Assembly: GCA_007859745.1 (NCBI GenBank)
Contig: SMLU01000001.1
Span: forward strand, 1,240,001-1,304,000
Source of the DNA: Phycisphaerae bacterium RAS1
GTDB lineage: Bacteria; Planctomycetota; Phycisphaerae; UBA1845; Fen-1342
DNA length: 64,000 nt
Direction: 5' to 3'
Position 1 is the stretch's first letter; every line of letters starts with the position of its first letter. Shown here one piece after another: positions 49,207 to 58,606 of this stretch. The position numbers and the translations under genes were made by a program. The notes beneath the pieces are model-generated. The model saw nothing but the letters and a program-made list of their open reading frames with translations. It had not been told where the DNA came from and did not search any database.

Positions 49207-51510
49207 CTACGGCGCCGCGGCTGCACCGAGATTCAGCGCCAGAATCTTCTCGCGATCGCGGACGTACAGCGTGCGCCCGCAAAGCGTCGGCGCCGTCCAG
49301 GCCGTCTTGTGGCAGATTCCCGGAGCCTTGGCGAGCAAGCGGTACTTGCCAGGGTCCGCTTTCACCAGATACAGCGTGCCGTCTTCGTCGAGGACAACCA
49401 GCTTGCCGTCGGCGTGAATCACGTTCGCCTTCGAGATGCCGCGCTGCCGCCAGCCGAAATCACCCGTCTTGGCGTTCACGCACGCCAGAAACGCCGGCCC
49501 GAAATCGCCGCTGCTGCCGTAGATCCATTCGCCCGCGCGGACGGCGTCGGCATGCTGAATCTTCATTCGCGGGTTGAACCACGCTTCTTTCGCCGCGAAG
49601 CCGTCGCCCGTCTTCTCGATCTTCACGCCGCGCGAACCCATTCCGTACGCCGACGAGACGAAGAGCAGCCCATCCGCGGCGTTCCAAATCGGCGTGGAGA
49701 TATTCGCGCCCCACTGCGTCGGATGCTCGATGCTCCACAGTTTGTCGCCTCCGGCCGGGTCGATGCCGCGCACGTCCTTGCCGGTGAACGCGATCAGGTG
49801 TTCGCTGCCGCCCACCTGGATGGTCAGAAGCGACGCATAGCCGGGCTCAAAGTCTCCCAGTTTCCACGCGACCGCGCCGTCCGACTGCGCAAACGCCATC
49901 ACCGCGTGGCCCTTCTCGCTGCTGACGGGCAGCACGATGTTGCCCCCGTGGGCCAGCGGGCTGGAGCCGTAGCCGCGCCCGTTCAGGGCCGCCTTGAACT
50001 CGCCCAGCAGGTCCTTCGACCAGATCAGCTTGCCGGACTTCTTGTCGAGGCACGTGAGCTGCGCCGTGCAGCCGACCGCGAAGACGCGATCGCCGACGAC
50101 CACCGGCGTGCTGTGCGGACCCGGGCCGAATTCCATCTGAAGGTCCTTCGGCCACGGGGCGGCGTACTTGTATTCCCAGATCGTCTTGCCGCTCTTGGCG
50201 TCGAGCGCGATCACGACCTCGTCGCCCTTGAACGCGTCCTCCTTCTCGCGAAGCGAGTACATCGTGTAGAGCGCGTCGCCGTCGCACAGAATCGCCGAAA
50301 ACCCGTCGCCCAGCGGCCGCTCCCACAGCTTCGCCGGCCCTTCCTTGGACCAGCGGTTCGCCAGACCCGTCGCCGTGCTGCTGAAGTTCCGGTCCGGGCC
50401 GCCCCATTGCAGCCATGCGACCGGCGGGTTCTCCGGCGTAACCGGATCGACCGCGCCTGAGAGAGCCTCGGCTTCTTCAGCTTCGCGTGCGGCCCTGGCA
50501 TCCTGCAATCGCCTGGCGATTTCCGCCTTCTGCTGGGTGCGTTCGGCGGCCGGTCGGACGGCAAGCCCGGCCTTGTATTCACCTTCGATTTTCATAAGCG
50601 GCGCCGACTGGTCCTTGGTCCACCACGGCTGAACCTCGACCGTGGCCGTCGTTTCGCGCGACATTTCGATCAGGCAGCCTTTCGCGACCGAGAACTTCGC
50701 CGTGCCGCTGAAACGCCCGTTCATGTTGCCCAGCCGCTGGTCCTTGGCCGGCTTTTCATCGGCGTCCTTGGCGACCGTCCCCTCGAACCGGATCACCGCG
50801 ACGTCCCCATCAGCCGCCTTCTCAACCTGCTCGAGCTTGCACTCGTAGTTGAGAATCACCTTGCCGACCTGCGGGTAATCATCATGCTGGGTTTTCTTCC
50901 ACGTCTCGCCGGTTTTCACCTCGCGATTGGGCAGCAGCACCAGTAGCGATTCGCCGAAAGCGGACATGACCGAACGGTCCGCAAAGTCCTCGCGGGCCAG
51001 CGAGCTGGCGACGAAGTTCTGCTCTCCCAGCGCTTTGAGTTTCTGACGGATCGGCTCGGCGCCTTCCACCGCGGCGCCGACGCCCTGCCCGTCGAGCGTG
51101 ATCTTCAGCGGCATGCTCAGAATCGGCGTGAACGCAGCCTTGTGATCCGGCGAGGCGTCCTCCGCCTCGGGATCGTCGCTGTCGAACCGGCTCTTGATCG
51201 ACTCGCCGAATGACATGAAGCCGAACAGGCGGTCGAGCGTCGCGTCGAGCTGTAAACCGTCACCCTTCGCGCTGGACTTCAGCATCAGCCCGTAGACCGA
51301 GCGCGTCTCGATCTTCGACGGCGCGCCATCCGGACCGGACATCTTCTGCACAGCTTCGCCGGTGAACTCGACGTACGCCTCCGTGGCGTCTGGCCTGGGC
51401 TTGATCAGGACCGACGCGCCGCCCTGCGCCAGCGAATCGGCCGCGGCCGAAGCTATGACCAGACACGTCACCAGAGCACTCAGAGCGCACTTCGGCCCAC
51501 GAAGCTGCAT
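49207..51510 (-). CDS. Secreted PQQ-like beta-propeller protein
   Basis: The 767-residue protein has a signal peptide. An N-terminal beta domain (about 35-325) resembles the planctomycete DUF6263 group, and is followed by an Ala/Glu-rich helical linker (about 325-350). A PQQ-type propeller (about 365-760) carries blade motifs WPKDLQMEFGPGPHSTPVVV, ALDAKSGKTIWEYKY, CLDKKSGKLIWSKDL and CVNAKTGDFGWRQRG. The AxDxxTGKxxW repeats are diagnostic. No cofactor ligands could be assigned, so a binding role is as likely as catalysis. Confidence 0.8.
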   Translation of the reverse strand: MQLRGPKCALSALVTCLVIASAAADSLAQGGASVLIKPRPDATEAYVEFTGEAVQKMSGPDGAPSKIETRSVYGLMLKSSAKGDGLQLDATLDRLFGFMSFGESIKSRFDSDDPEAEDASPDHKAAFTPILSMPLKITLDGQGVGAAVEGAEPIRQKLKALGEQNFVASSLAREDFADRSVMSAFGESLLVLLPNREVKTGETWKKTQHDDYPQVGKVILNYECKLEQVEKAADGDVAVIRFEGTVAKDADEKPAKDQRLGNMNGRFSGTAKFSVAKGCLIEMSRETTATVEVQPWWTKDQSAPLMKIEGEYKAGLAVRPAAERTQQKAEIARRLQDARAAREAEEAEALSGAVDPVTPENPPVAWLQWGGPDRNFSSTATGLANRWSKEGPAKLWERPLGDGFSAILCDGDALYTMYSLREKEDAFKGDEVVIALDAKSGKTIWEYKYAAPWPKDLQMEFGPGPHSTPVVVGDRVFAVGCTAQLTCLDKKSGKLIWSKDLLGEFKAALNGRGYGSSPLAHGGNIVLPVSSEKGHAVMAFAQSDGAVAWKLGDFEPGYASLLTIQVGGSEHLIAFTGKDVRGIDPAGGDKLWSIEHPTQWGANISTPIWNAADGLLFVSSAYGMGSRGVKIEKTGDGFAAKEAWFNPRMKIQHADAVRAGEWIYGSSGDFGPAFLACVNAKTGDFGWRQRGISKANVIHADGKLVVLDEDGTLYLVKADPGKYRLLAKAPGICHKTAWTAPTLCGRTLYVRDREKILALNLGAAAAP

Positions 51511-51674
51511 CGGTTCACTCCTTGAATTGGAATCGGCCGCGGAACAACCCGCGGGGATTATAGGGGAAGTCCGCCGTCCGGCGCGAACATGCGGCGACTT
51601 TGTTTGACACCGCGGAAACGCGGTTCTACTATCGCGCGCGGTTGATTGGCGCGGCGCGCACGCGGGGGGTCAAT

Positions 51675-51746
51675 CGGGGGACCGGTCTTTCGGCCGGTCT
51701 TGTAGCCCACGCGCCGCAACGCGAGACCGGCCGGTGGCCGGTCGCC
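51675..51746. repeat. GGGGGACCGGTCT-family inverted repeat, copy 2
   Basis: Arms at about 51675-51701 and 51724-51746 match those inside hom. Here the repeat is intergenic, directly upstream of the TolC-family gene. Confidence 0.8.
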
Positions 51747-51801
51747 TGGGAAATCGCCGGCCGCGGCCGTGCGAAGTGAGCCGCGAGTGAGAAACCTGCC
51801 G

Positions 51802-53610
51802 ATGAATGCCCGAACGGCCTGTTATTCCCTGCTGATCGTGCTGGCGAGCGGCTGCGTCCTGGACGCCGGAGATCTGGACGCGTCCCTGAGCGCCTACCGC
51901 GAGCGCATGCTCGCCTCTTCCGAAGACCCGCCGGCCGGCGGCGAGCCGCTGGCGCGGCCCGCGACCGGCGCCCTGCCGCCGCGAAACGCGCTGGTCACGT
52001 CGGCGCCGTCGTCGCAGCCCTCGTCCGAGTCGATCCTGTTCGAGCTGCCCGATCCGACCGAGGCGGCCAGCGTCTTCGCCCGCCGCCTGCAGGCGCTGCG
52101 CGACGTGCCGCGGCAGGAAGAGCGCGTCATCAAGAATTACGAAGGCGTGCAGCGCTACGCGAACGAGTACCTCGCGCAAGTCGCGCGGCCGACCAAAGTG
52201 AAGCTCTCGCTCAGCGAGTGCATCCAGCGGGCGCTGGAGCACAATTTCGAAATCCGCGTCGAATCCTACAACCCGGCCATCAGCCAGACGCAGATTGTCG
52301 AGGCCGAGGCCGCCTTCGACACGGAGTTCTTTCTCGATTCCAGCTATTCCCCGCGCGACAACGCCACCGCCAGCACCCTGCAAACCGGAAAGAGCGACAC
52401 GCGCCTGGTTCGGGCCGGCATCCGCCAGTTGCTGCCGTCCGGCATGCAGGTTTCCACGTCGGTCCAGATGCAGCGCTTCAGCGCCGACTTCCAGTTTCAG
52501 CGGCTCAACCCGGCCTACAGCAGCTCTTTCGTCGCCGAGTTCCGCCAGCCGCTGATGCGCGGCTTCGGGCTGGACGTGAACCGCGCCCAGATCAACGCCC
52601 GCCGGGTCGAGTTCAACTCCGCCTACGAGGTCTACACGCAGCGCGTTCGCGACCGGCTGCTCGACGTCGAGCGGGCCTACTGGCGGCTGCTGGCGGCGCG
52701 GCGCATCGCGGCCGTCTTCGCCGAAACGCTGGCCCAGAACCGCGTCACCGCCGAGGGCATCGAGCAGCGCCGCTTTCACGACGCGACCGAGGTCGAAATT
52801 CAGAACTCGCGCGCCAGCTTCAAGCAGCGCGAGGTGCAGTACATCGAGACCGTCAAGAAGGTGAAAGACGCCGAGGACATCTTGAAGGGGCTGCTCAACG
52901 ACCCGGAGCTCCTGCTCTCGCGCGACATCGAGCTGGTCCCCACCGATCTGCCGCTGATCGCCGGACTGGCGCTGGATCAGTTCGCGGAAGTGCGCGCGGC
53001 GCTCGACGAGCGCAGCGAAATCCGCCAGGCGCGCCTGGCGGTCGACGGCGCGCGGATCAACACCGGCGTCGCCAAGAATCAGACGATGCCGCAGCTCGAC
53101 CTCGCGTTCCAATACGAAGTGCAGGGCGTGGGCGGCACGGCCGACAACAGCTTCGGCCAGCTCACGCAGTCGCGCTTTCAATCCTACAACGTCACGCTCA
53201 CGTTCTCGGTGCCGATCGGCAACCGCGCCCGCCTGGCGGCCTGGAACCGCGCCCGGACCCAGGAGACGCAGGCGATGACGCGCGTCTATCAGGTCATGGA
53301 AGCGGTCGTGGTCGAGGTCAATACGGCCGTGCGAAACCTCGTCGTTCGCTTCTCGCAGATCGCCCCGCAATACGAGTCGGCCAACGCCGCCGAGCGCAAC
53401 CTGCGGGCGCTGCAGGCCCGCACGGCCAAGATCGACCCCGCCTTCCTGGACACCGAGCTGCGCGGCGTCGAGCAGCTCAACTCAACCCGCCAGACGCTGC
53501 TTCAGATCATCACCGACTACAACATCAGCATCGCCGAGCTGGAGCGGGCCAAGGGCACGCTGCTCACGCACTACAACATCGTTCTGACCGATGAGCCGCA
53601 GCCGCGCTGA
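51802..53610 (+). CDS. TolC-family outer-membrane efflux protein
   Basis: The 602-residue product has a lipobox (LIVLASGC) and about 130 residues of low-complexity/linker. Two long TolC/OEP alpha-barrel repeats follow: LSLSECIQRALEHNFEIRVE...DVERAYWRLLAARRIAAVF and ...SYNVTLTFSVPIGNRARLAA. It forms an outer-membrane channel for a type I or tripartite pump; no pump gene adjoins. The ATG at 51802 is the signal-peptide start. Its last 20 bp overlap the next gene. Confidence 0.88.
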   Translation: MNARTACYSLLIVLASGCVLDAGDLDASLSAYRERMLASSEDPPAGGEPLARPATGALPPRNALVTSAPSSQPSSESILFELPDPTEAASVFARRLQALRDVPRQEERVIKNYEGVQRYANEYLAQVARPTKVKLSLSECIQRALEHNFEIRVESYNPAISQTQIVEAEAAFDTEFFLDSSYSPRDNATASTLQTGKSDTRLVRAGIRQLLPSGMQVSTSVQMQRFSADFQFQRLNPAYSSSFVAEFRQPLMRGFGLDVNRAQINARRVEFNSAYEVYTQRVRDRLLDVERAYWRLLAARRIAAVFAETLAQNRVTAEGIEQRRFHDATEVEIQNSRASFKQREVQYIETVKKVKDAEDILKGLLNDPELLLSRDIELVPTDLPLIAGLALDQFAEVRAALDERSEIRQARLAVDGARINTGVAKNQTMPQLDLAFQYEVQGVGGTADNSFGQLTQSRFQSYNVTLTFSVPIGNRARLAAWNRARTQETQAMTRVYQVMEAVVVEVNTAVRNLVVRFSQIAPQYESANAAERNLRALQARTAKIDPAFLDTELRGVEQLNSTRQTLLQIITDYNISIAELERAKGTLLTHYNIVLTDEPQPR

Positions 53611-55921
53611 CGCGCCCAACCCGCCCGCCGCACAGACGCGCCCGCCGCGGCGCGCGGCGCGGCTGAGCGGGCCGTGGCCGGCCGTGCTGCTGGGGGTGCT
53701 CTGCTATGCGAACAGCTACTTCAATGAGTTCGCGTACGACGACGTCGAGATCGTCGCCAAGCACCCGCGCGTCCGGTCGCTCGCCAATCAGAGGGAAATC
53801 TGGCTGAGCGACTGGTGGAAGCCCTTCCGCGAGGAGGATCGCGTCCTCGACAAGCAGCGCGACCGCCTCTATCGCCCGCTCGCCACGTTCTCCTTCGCGC
53901 TTCAATACGCCCTCAGCCGGGACGATCCCGCCGCGTACCACGCGGTCAACATCGTTCTGCATGGGCTGATGTGCGGACTGGTCTGGCTGCTGGCGCAGCG
54001 GCTGCTGGGGGATCGCAGCGTCAGCAGCATCGCCGCGCTCATTTTCGCGGTGCATCCGCTGCACAGCGAGGCGGTGGCCAATGTCGTCGGGCGAGCCGAA
54101 GTGCTGGCGGCTCTGCTGCTGGCGCTCGGAATCCTGGTGCTGCTGCCGCCGCTGCGTCTGTCCGAACCCGCCGCGCCAAGCGGCGGGGTGCCGCTCGTGC
54201 GCGCGAGACGCGCAACACAGGGCGACGTCGACCCGCCGCTCGGCGCAGCGGGTTCGGAAAGATCGGCTGCCGAGGCGGTCGCGGACAAATCGAATACGGC
54301 CGCCGGCTTCACGCTTTTTCGCACTCTGGCCAGCGTGCCTCTCTTCACGTTGGCGTTGCTCGCCAAGGAGACCGCGGTCTGCTACCTGCTGGTCGCGGCG
54401 TTGATCGCGCAGAATCGCGGGCGGCGGGTCGGCGGGCTGGCGAAATCCGTGTGGCTGATCCACGGAGCGATCCTGCTCTTGCCGCTGGCGGTCTATCTGC
54501 CGCTGCGCTACGTGGCCCTCGAAAACCACCTGCTGCGCGACCGCGAGCCGGCCATCGTCATGAACGCGCTGGTCGCGGCGCACGGGGGGGACCGCGTCTG
54601 GCTGCCGTTCTCAGTCCTCGGGCATTACACGCGCTTGGTGCTGGCGCCCGCCAAGCTGAGCTGCAACTACGGCTATGCCCTCATGGATCCCGCCGCCGGC
54701 CCGGACGCGATGACGCTGCTCGGAGCGCTGACCGCCGCCGCCGGAATCATCGGCCTGGGCGGCTACCTCTCCGGCTCGCACACGTGGCGACGAATCGCGT
54801 TCATGACGGCGCTGTGCGCCGCAAGCTACGTGCTGATTTCGAATACGGCGCTGCTCATCGGCGTCGCCGTCGCCGAGCGGCTGATGTACTGGCCGACCGC
54901 GCCGATCTTCATTCTCTTATCGCTCCTGATCGTCGAGGGCTGGCGCGCGTTCTGCACGAAAGAGCGCCCGCTGCACAAGTCAGCCGGCCTGCTCCGCGGC
55001 GTGGGCGTGGCGCTGCTGTTTGCCCTGGCGCTGCGCGGCTTCTTCCGCAACGCGGACTGGAAGAACAACGGCGCGCTGTTTCCGACCGACGCGGCGGTCT
55101 GGCCCGAAAGCGTCGAGCTGAACCTGGGTGTGGCGCGCGAGCTGCTGCCGCACGCCGCGCGCGCCGCCGGCCCGCGGCGGCTCGAGCTCGTGGCGCAGGC
55201 GCAGGCCCACCTGGAAACCTGCCTGCGGCTGCTGCCGCGCTATGACGCCGCCATGCGCGAGCTGGGCCGCGTCAAGGGTCTGCTGGGCGACTACGACGCG
55301 GCGATCGAGCTGCTCAGCACGGTCATTCAGATCGTGCCAATGGACCGGTTGTCCACGCAGCTTCTGGCCGAGGCGCGCGCCCTCAAGCAGGGTCGGCCGG
55401 CCGACACGCTGGAGAGCGTCCTGGCGCCTCTCGCCTCGCAGCCGGCGTCGGCGCCGCTCCATCGGCAAACGGGCGAGCGGCTGCTTTCGCTCGGCTATCC
55501 GGCCGAGGCGCTCGACGTGCTCAAGCGCGCCCGCGACCTGGCGCCAGAAGACGGCCAGACGCTGCGGTTGCTGGCGGACGCCTACGCCAGCATGAACGAG
55601 CCGGAGCTGGCGACGCAGACCTATCTCGACGCGGTGAAGCGCTCCCCGGACGACTGGCGGATTCACACCAACCTGGCGCGAATGCTGGCGCAGATCGGCT
55701 CCGATCGCCCCGCCGCGCTGCGGCACGCGCGCGAAGCCTACCGCCTGATGCCCGGCGACCCGCGCGTGAACATCAACCTGGCCGAGGCGCTGGTGGTCAA
55801 CGAGCAGATCGATGAGGCGCTGACGCGCTTCCGGCACGTCGTGCGGAACCTCGATCCCTCCGATCCGCTGCTGCCGGCGGTCGAGCAGCGAATGCACGAG
55901 GTGGAGCGCAATCGGCGATAA
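53591..55921 (+). CDS. TMTC-like GT-C membrane protein with TPR tail and in-frame palindrome
   Basis: The 776-residue protein has a GT-C-like membrane half (about residues 25-490). The acidic first loop EFAYDDVEIVAKHP is typical of TMTC/PMT-like proteins. Several helices follow, including the AVHPLHSEAVANVVGRAEVL motif. The soluble half (about 500-776) is made of TPR repeats. Residues 191-224 (SEPAAPSGG...GAAGSER) are encoded by the palindromic repeat at 54161-54258 and fall in a loop between helices. The gene starts with ATG 20 bp inside the TolC gene, suggesting coupling. Confidence 0.85.
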   Translation: MSRSRADAPNPPAAQTRPPRRAARLSGPWPAVLLGVLCYANSYFNEFAYDDVEIVAKHPRVRSLANQREIWLSDWWKPFREEDRVLDKQRDRLYRPLATFSFALQYALSRDDPAAYHAVNIVLHGLMCGLVWLLAQRLLGDRSVSSIAALIFAVHPLHSEAVANVVGRAEVLAALLLALGILVLLPPLRLSEPAAPSGGVPLVRARRATQGDVDPPLGAAGSERSAAEAVADKSNTAAGFTLFRTLASVPLFTLALLAKETAVCYLLVAALIAQNRGRRVGGLAKSVWLIHGAILLLPLAVYLPLRYVALENHLLRDREPAIVMNALVAAHGGDRVWLPFSVLGHYTRLVLAPAKLSCNYGYALMDPAAGPDAMTLLGALTAAAGIIGLGGYLSGSHTWRRIAFMTALCAASYVLISNTALLIGVAVAERLMYWPTAPIFILLSLLIVEGWRAFCTKERPLHKSAGLLRGVGVALLFALALRGFFRNADWKNNGALFPTDAAVWPESVELNLGVARELLPHAARAAGPRRLELVAQAQAHLETCLRLLPRYDAAMRELGRVKGLLGDYDAAIELLSTVIQIVPMDRLSTQLLAEARALKQGRPADTLESVLAPLASQPASAPLHRQTGERLLSLGYPAEALDVLKRARDLAPEDGQTLRLLADAYASMNEPELATQTYLDAVKRSPDDWRIHTNLARMLAQIGSDRPAALRHAREAYRLMPGDPRVNINLAEALVVNEQIDEALTRFRHVVRNLDPSDPLLPAVEQRMHEVERNRR
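54161..54258. repeat. CCGAACCCGCCGCGCCAAGC-family repeat within the TMTC-like gene
   Basis: Arms 54161-54188 and 54231-54258 match the intergenic copies. It begins exactly on a codon boundary (codon 191) and is read through in frame, with no stop. Confidence 0.9.
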
Positions 55922-56058
55922 CGTCTCATTTCGCAACTCACGGTACTTCCCGAACATCCGAATTCACCGCGCTTTGCCGTCCCCGCGACAGGCCGCTACG
56001 CTTCGCTTCCATCGCTTGCCGGCGCGGCGAGCCTTCGCATACTTCGTCGGAGCCTGCG

Positions 56059-57300
56059 TTGCCGCTCGCGGCGCTTCTTCCCCAGTTTTCGTCCACCTGG
56101 CTCGCCGTGTGGTTCTGGGCCACGCTGGTGATCTGCCTGGTATGGCTGCGCCGGCACATTGACCTGTTGCTGGCCGGGCGCGACCGGGACCTGGCCTTCG
56201 AAAGCGAACGCTTGACCGACGCGGCCTCCGCGCCGCTCCCGCGGCTCTCCATGCTCGTCGCGGGCAAAGACGAAGAGGCCAACATCGGACGATGCGTCGA
56301 GGGCTTGCTGCGACAGGACTATCCGAATCTCCAGGTGATCGCGATCGACGATCGCAGCGGCGATCGCACCGGTGAAATCATCGACCGCATCGCCCTGCAC
56401 GACGCGCGCTTCACGGCGCTGCACGTGAGCGAACTCACGCCCGGCTGGTTCGGAAAGAACAATGCGATGCGCCTGGGAGTGGAGCACGCGGATGGCGAGC
56501 TGCTCTGCTTTACCGACGCGGATTGCACGTTCGACTCGCCCCGCCTCCTGACGGCCGCGGTGCGCCTGATGCTGCGAGACAACGTCGATTTTCTCTCGGT
56601 GCTGCCCCTGCTCGAAGCCGGCAGCTTCTGGGAGCGCGTGGTGCAGCCGGTGGCGGGCGGGATCATGGTCGTCTGGTTTCCGCCGCAGCGCGTCAACAAC
56701 CCCAGGTCCGCCTGTGCCTATGCCAACGGCGCATTCATGCTGATGTCGCGGCGGACGTACGACGCGCTGGGCGGGCATGAGCCGGTCAAGGCGACCCTGA
56801 ACGAGGATATGCACCTGGCGCGGCTGACCAAGCGGGCCGGGCTGCGGCTGCGCGTGATTCGCAGCGGCGGAATGTACCGCGTGCGCATGTACACCGGCTT
56901 TCGCCAGATCTGGCGCGGCTGGTCGCGCATCTTCTTCGGCTGCTTCGGGACGTTCCCGAAGCTGCTGGGCAGCGTGTTGATGCTCACGATCTTCAGCCTG
57001 TCGCCGTGGCTGTCGCTGTTCATCGCGGGCGGAGCGTGGCTGGCTGGATCGGCGCATCTGGGGCCGATCGCGGCGATGGCGGCAGCGGCGGTCACGGCGC
57101 AGCAGTCGGTGCTCTGGCGGTTCTACACGCTGTCCGGCGTCGGTTCAGCGTGGGCGCTGAGCTACCCGGTTGGCGCGGTTGTCTGCCTGGGAATGACGTT
57201 AAGCGCGATCACTCGCCTGGGGGGAAGCTCGACAAACTGGAGGGGGACGACGTATGAGGGTGGGGCGCATCGTGAGCGCGGATCGGTGGTCGGAAGCTAA
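56059..57300 (+). CDS. Family 2 glycosyltransferase, HpnB-like
   Basis: The 413-residue protein has an N-terminal membrane helix (about 10-28). A GT-A domain follows with DDRSGDRTGEIIDR, DADC, NEDMHLARL and RGWSRIFFG motifs. C-terminal helices follow (about 300-390), as in hopanoid- or lipid-associated GT2 proteins. UDP-sugar transfer to a lipid acceptor is expected. The TTG start follows GGAG by 8 nt; the acceptor is unknown. Confidence 0.8.
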   Translation: MPLAALLPQFSSTWLAVWFWATLVICLVWLRRHIDLLLAGRDRDLAFESERLTDAASAPLPRLSMLVAGKDEEANIGRCVEGLLRQDYPNLQVIAIDDRSGDRTGEIIDRIALHDARFTALHVSELTPGWFGKNNAMRLGVEHADGELLCFTDADCTFDSPRLLTAAVRLMLRDNVDFLSVLPLLEAGSFWERVVQPVAGGIMVVWFPPQRVNNPRSACAYANGAFMLMSRRTYDALGGHEPVKATLNEDMHLARLTKRAGLRLRVIRSGGMYRVRMYTGFRQIWRGWSRIFFGCFGTFPKLLGSVLMLTIFSLSPWLSLFIAGGAWLAGSAHLGPIAAMAAAAVTAQQSVLWRFYTLSGVGSAWALSYPVGAVVCLGMTLSAITRLGGSSTNWRGTTYEGGAHRERGSVVGS

Positions 57301-57495
57301 ACCGATCCCAAGCGACGCAACTAGTTCAATAACAAATATTTATGAATACTAGCGCATTTCGCGATTTGAAACTCGCGCTCACCCACGTCGCTCTTTCTAA
57401 TTGACACCGGCAATCCACAAGGCATAGTCGATAGAGCGGGTGGCGGCAACCGGATGTTGTGCCGCCCGTCGCGCGGTGAGTTTTTTCGTCGCAGC

Positions 57496-57524
57496 TTGAC
57501 TGCCGGACGATGTTAGGTTACTAT
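57496..57524 (+). promoter_or_regulatory. Promoter of the lexA unit
   Basis: TTGACT (57496-57501), a 17-nt spacer and TACTAT (57519-57524) lie 59 bp before the first ATG (57583). The -10 is overlapped by a perfect TACTA-T-TAGTA palindrome. Confidence 0.6.
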
Positions 57525-57529
57525 TAGTA
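57519..57529. promoter_or_regulatory. Candidate LexA operator
   Basis: TACTATTAGTA is a perfect 5+1+5 palindrome over the -10 of the lexA promoter. Its TTAC/TTAGTA character resembles the TTAG-N6-TTACTA type known for some proteobacterial LexA proteins. Which site a planctomycete LexA recognises is not known to me. Confidence 0.35.
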
Positions 57530-57582
57530 CGAATGGACATCTAACTGACGGCAGTCGGTTCTCAGACGCAATGGAGTGCGCC

Positions 57583-58116
57583 ATGTCCCGCAGACCTCAG
57601 ACTCTCGACGACGCGCTTTGCCTGGTCGGCCCCGGCGGCGATTTCTGCCGCGAACTGCGCAGCGTCGGGCCGCGCCTGACGGATGTGGCGAGTCGCCCGC
57701 TGACGGACGCGGAAGCGGCCAATCTGCGGCGGCACGTCGCGGCGCAATTCGGCGCCGCGGCGGCGCTGGCACTCGCGCGCCAGGCGGATGAATCCGCCGC
57801 GCAGACGGTTCGCGCTGCGGCGTCTGGTCCCCTGCCTCCGGTGGTGTTCGGCTCTCTTAGCGCCTACCTGGCGGAGGAATGGAATCATGCCGCGTCACCC
57901 GTCGTCGAAGAAGCCTGCCTCGCTCACGCCCAAGCAGCTTCGCGTTCTGACCTACATCCGCGACTACAGCCGGGCGCGGGGCTACGCGCCTACGATGCAG
58001 GAGATGGCGGACGAGCTGGACGTCAGCAAAGTTACCGTGTTCGAGCACATCGCGGCGTTGCAGCGAAAAGGCCTGCTGAAGCGTTCCCGGCACAGGGCAC
58101 GCTCTTTGCAACTTAA
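57583..58116 (+). CDS. Unknown ORF overlapping lexA
   Basis: The first 100 codons have the GC-rich third positions of real genes in this genome and start with ATG 59 bp after the promoter (MSRRPQTLDDALCLVGPGGD). After about position 57915 codon quality falls and the frame runs out of phase with lexA until the TAA at 58116. The gene may have lost its own stop, or may be shorter. No family is recognised. Confidence 0.4.
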   Translation: MSRRPQTLDDALCLVGPGGDFCRELRSVGPRLTDVASRPLTDAEAANLRRHVAAQFGAAAALALARQADESAAQTVRAAASGPLPPVVFGSLSAYLAEEWNHAASPVVEEACLAHAQAASRSDLHPRLQPGAGLRAYDAGDGGRAGRQQSYRVRAHRGVAAKRPAEAFPAQGTLFAT

Positions 58117-58519
58117 CGAAAAGTACAGCTTTCCTGACGAGCGTCCCACGCGGCTCCCGCTTGTAGGCACAATCGCCGCCGGCCGGCCGATCGAAGCGCT
58201 CGAAGATCGGGAAGTTCTGGACCTTGAGGACATGTTTGTCTCGCCGTACGGCAATTTCGTCTTGCGCGTTCGGGGCGACAGCATGATTGAAGACCAGATC
58301 CGCGACGGGGACTACGTGATCTGCGAGAAGCGCGACATGGCCCGCGACGGCGACACGGTCGTCGCCCTCCTGGAGGACGGCGAAGCCACGCTGAAGCGCT
58401 TTTATCGCGACGCGAAGGGCATCCGGCTCCAGCCGGCCAATCCGAACTACAAGCCGATCGTGACGCCGAACGTAACCGTGCAGGGCGTCGTGGTGGGCGT
58501 GTTGAGGCAGTATCGCTGA
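57887..58519 (+). CDS. lexA: SOS repressor LexA
   Basis: The 210-residue protein has an N-terminal winged helix (about 10-75, APTMQEMADELDVSKVTVFEH). It also has the autocleavage site GTIAAGRP (Ala98-Gly99) and the Ser132 (RGDSMIED) and Lys170 (GEATLKRF) dyad, so it should self-cleave when RecA is activated. The ATG at 57887 follows GGAGG by 9 nt. It starts inside the preceding ORF, which shares the promoter. Confidence 0.93.
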   Translation: MPRHPSSKKPASLTPKQLRVLTYIRDYSRARGYAPTMQEMADELDVSKVTVFEHIAALQRKGLLKRSRHRARSLQLNEKYSFPDERPTRLPLVGTIAAGRPIEALEDREVLDLEDMFVSPYGNFVLRVRGDSMIEDQIRDGDYVICEKRDMARDGDTVVALLEDGEATLKRFYRDAKGIRLQPANPNYKPIVTPNVTVQGVVVGVLRQYR

Positions 58520-58522
58520 AGA

Positions 58523-58606
58523 GGAAAGGGATCAAGGGATCAAGGGATCTAGCGTACCCCTCGCCCCCTCGCTCCCTCGCTCCCTTGATCCCTTTATCCC
58601 TTTCTC
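58523..58606. repeat. AAGGGATCAAGGGATC inverted repeat
   Basis: AAAGGGATCAAGGGATCAAG on the left is complementary to CTTGATCCCTTTATCCCTTT on the right. It separates lexA and the convergent VOC gene and may act as terminator. Confidence 0.8.
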
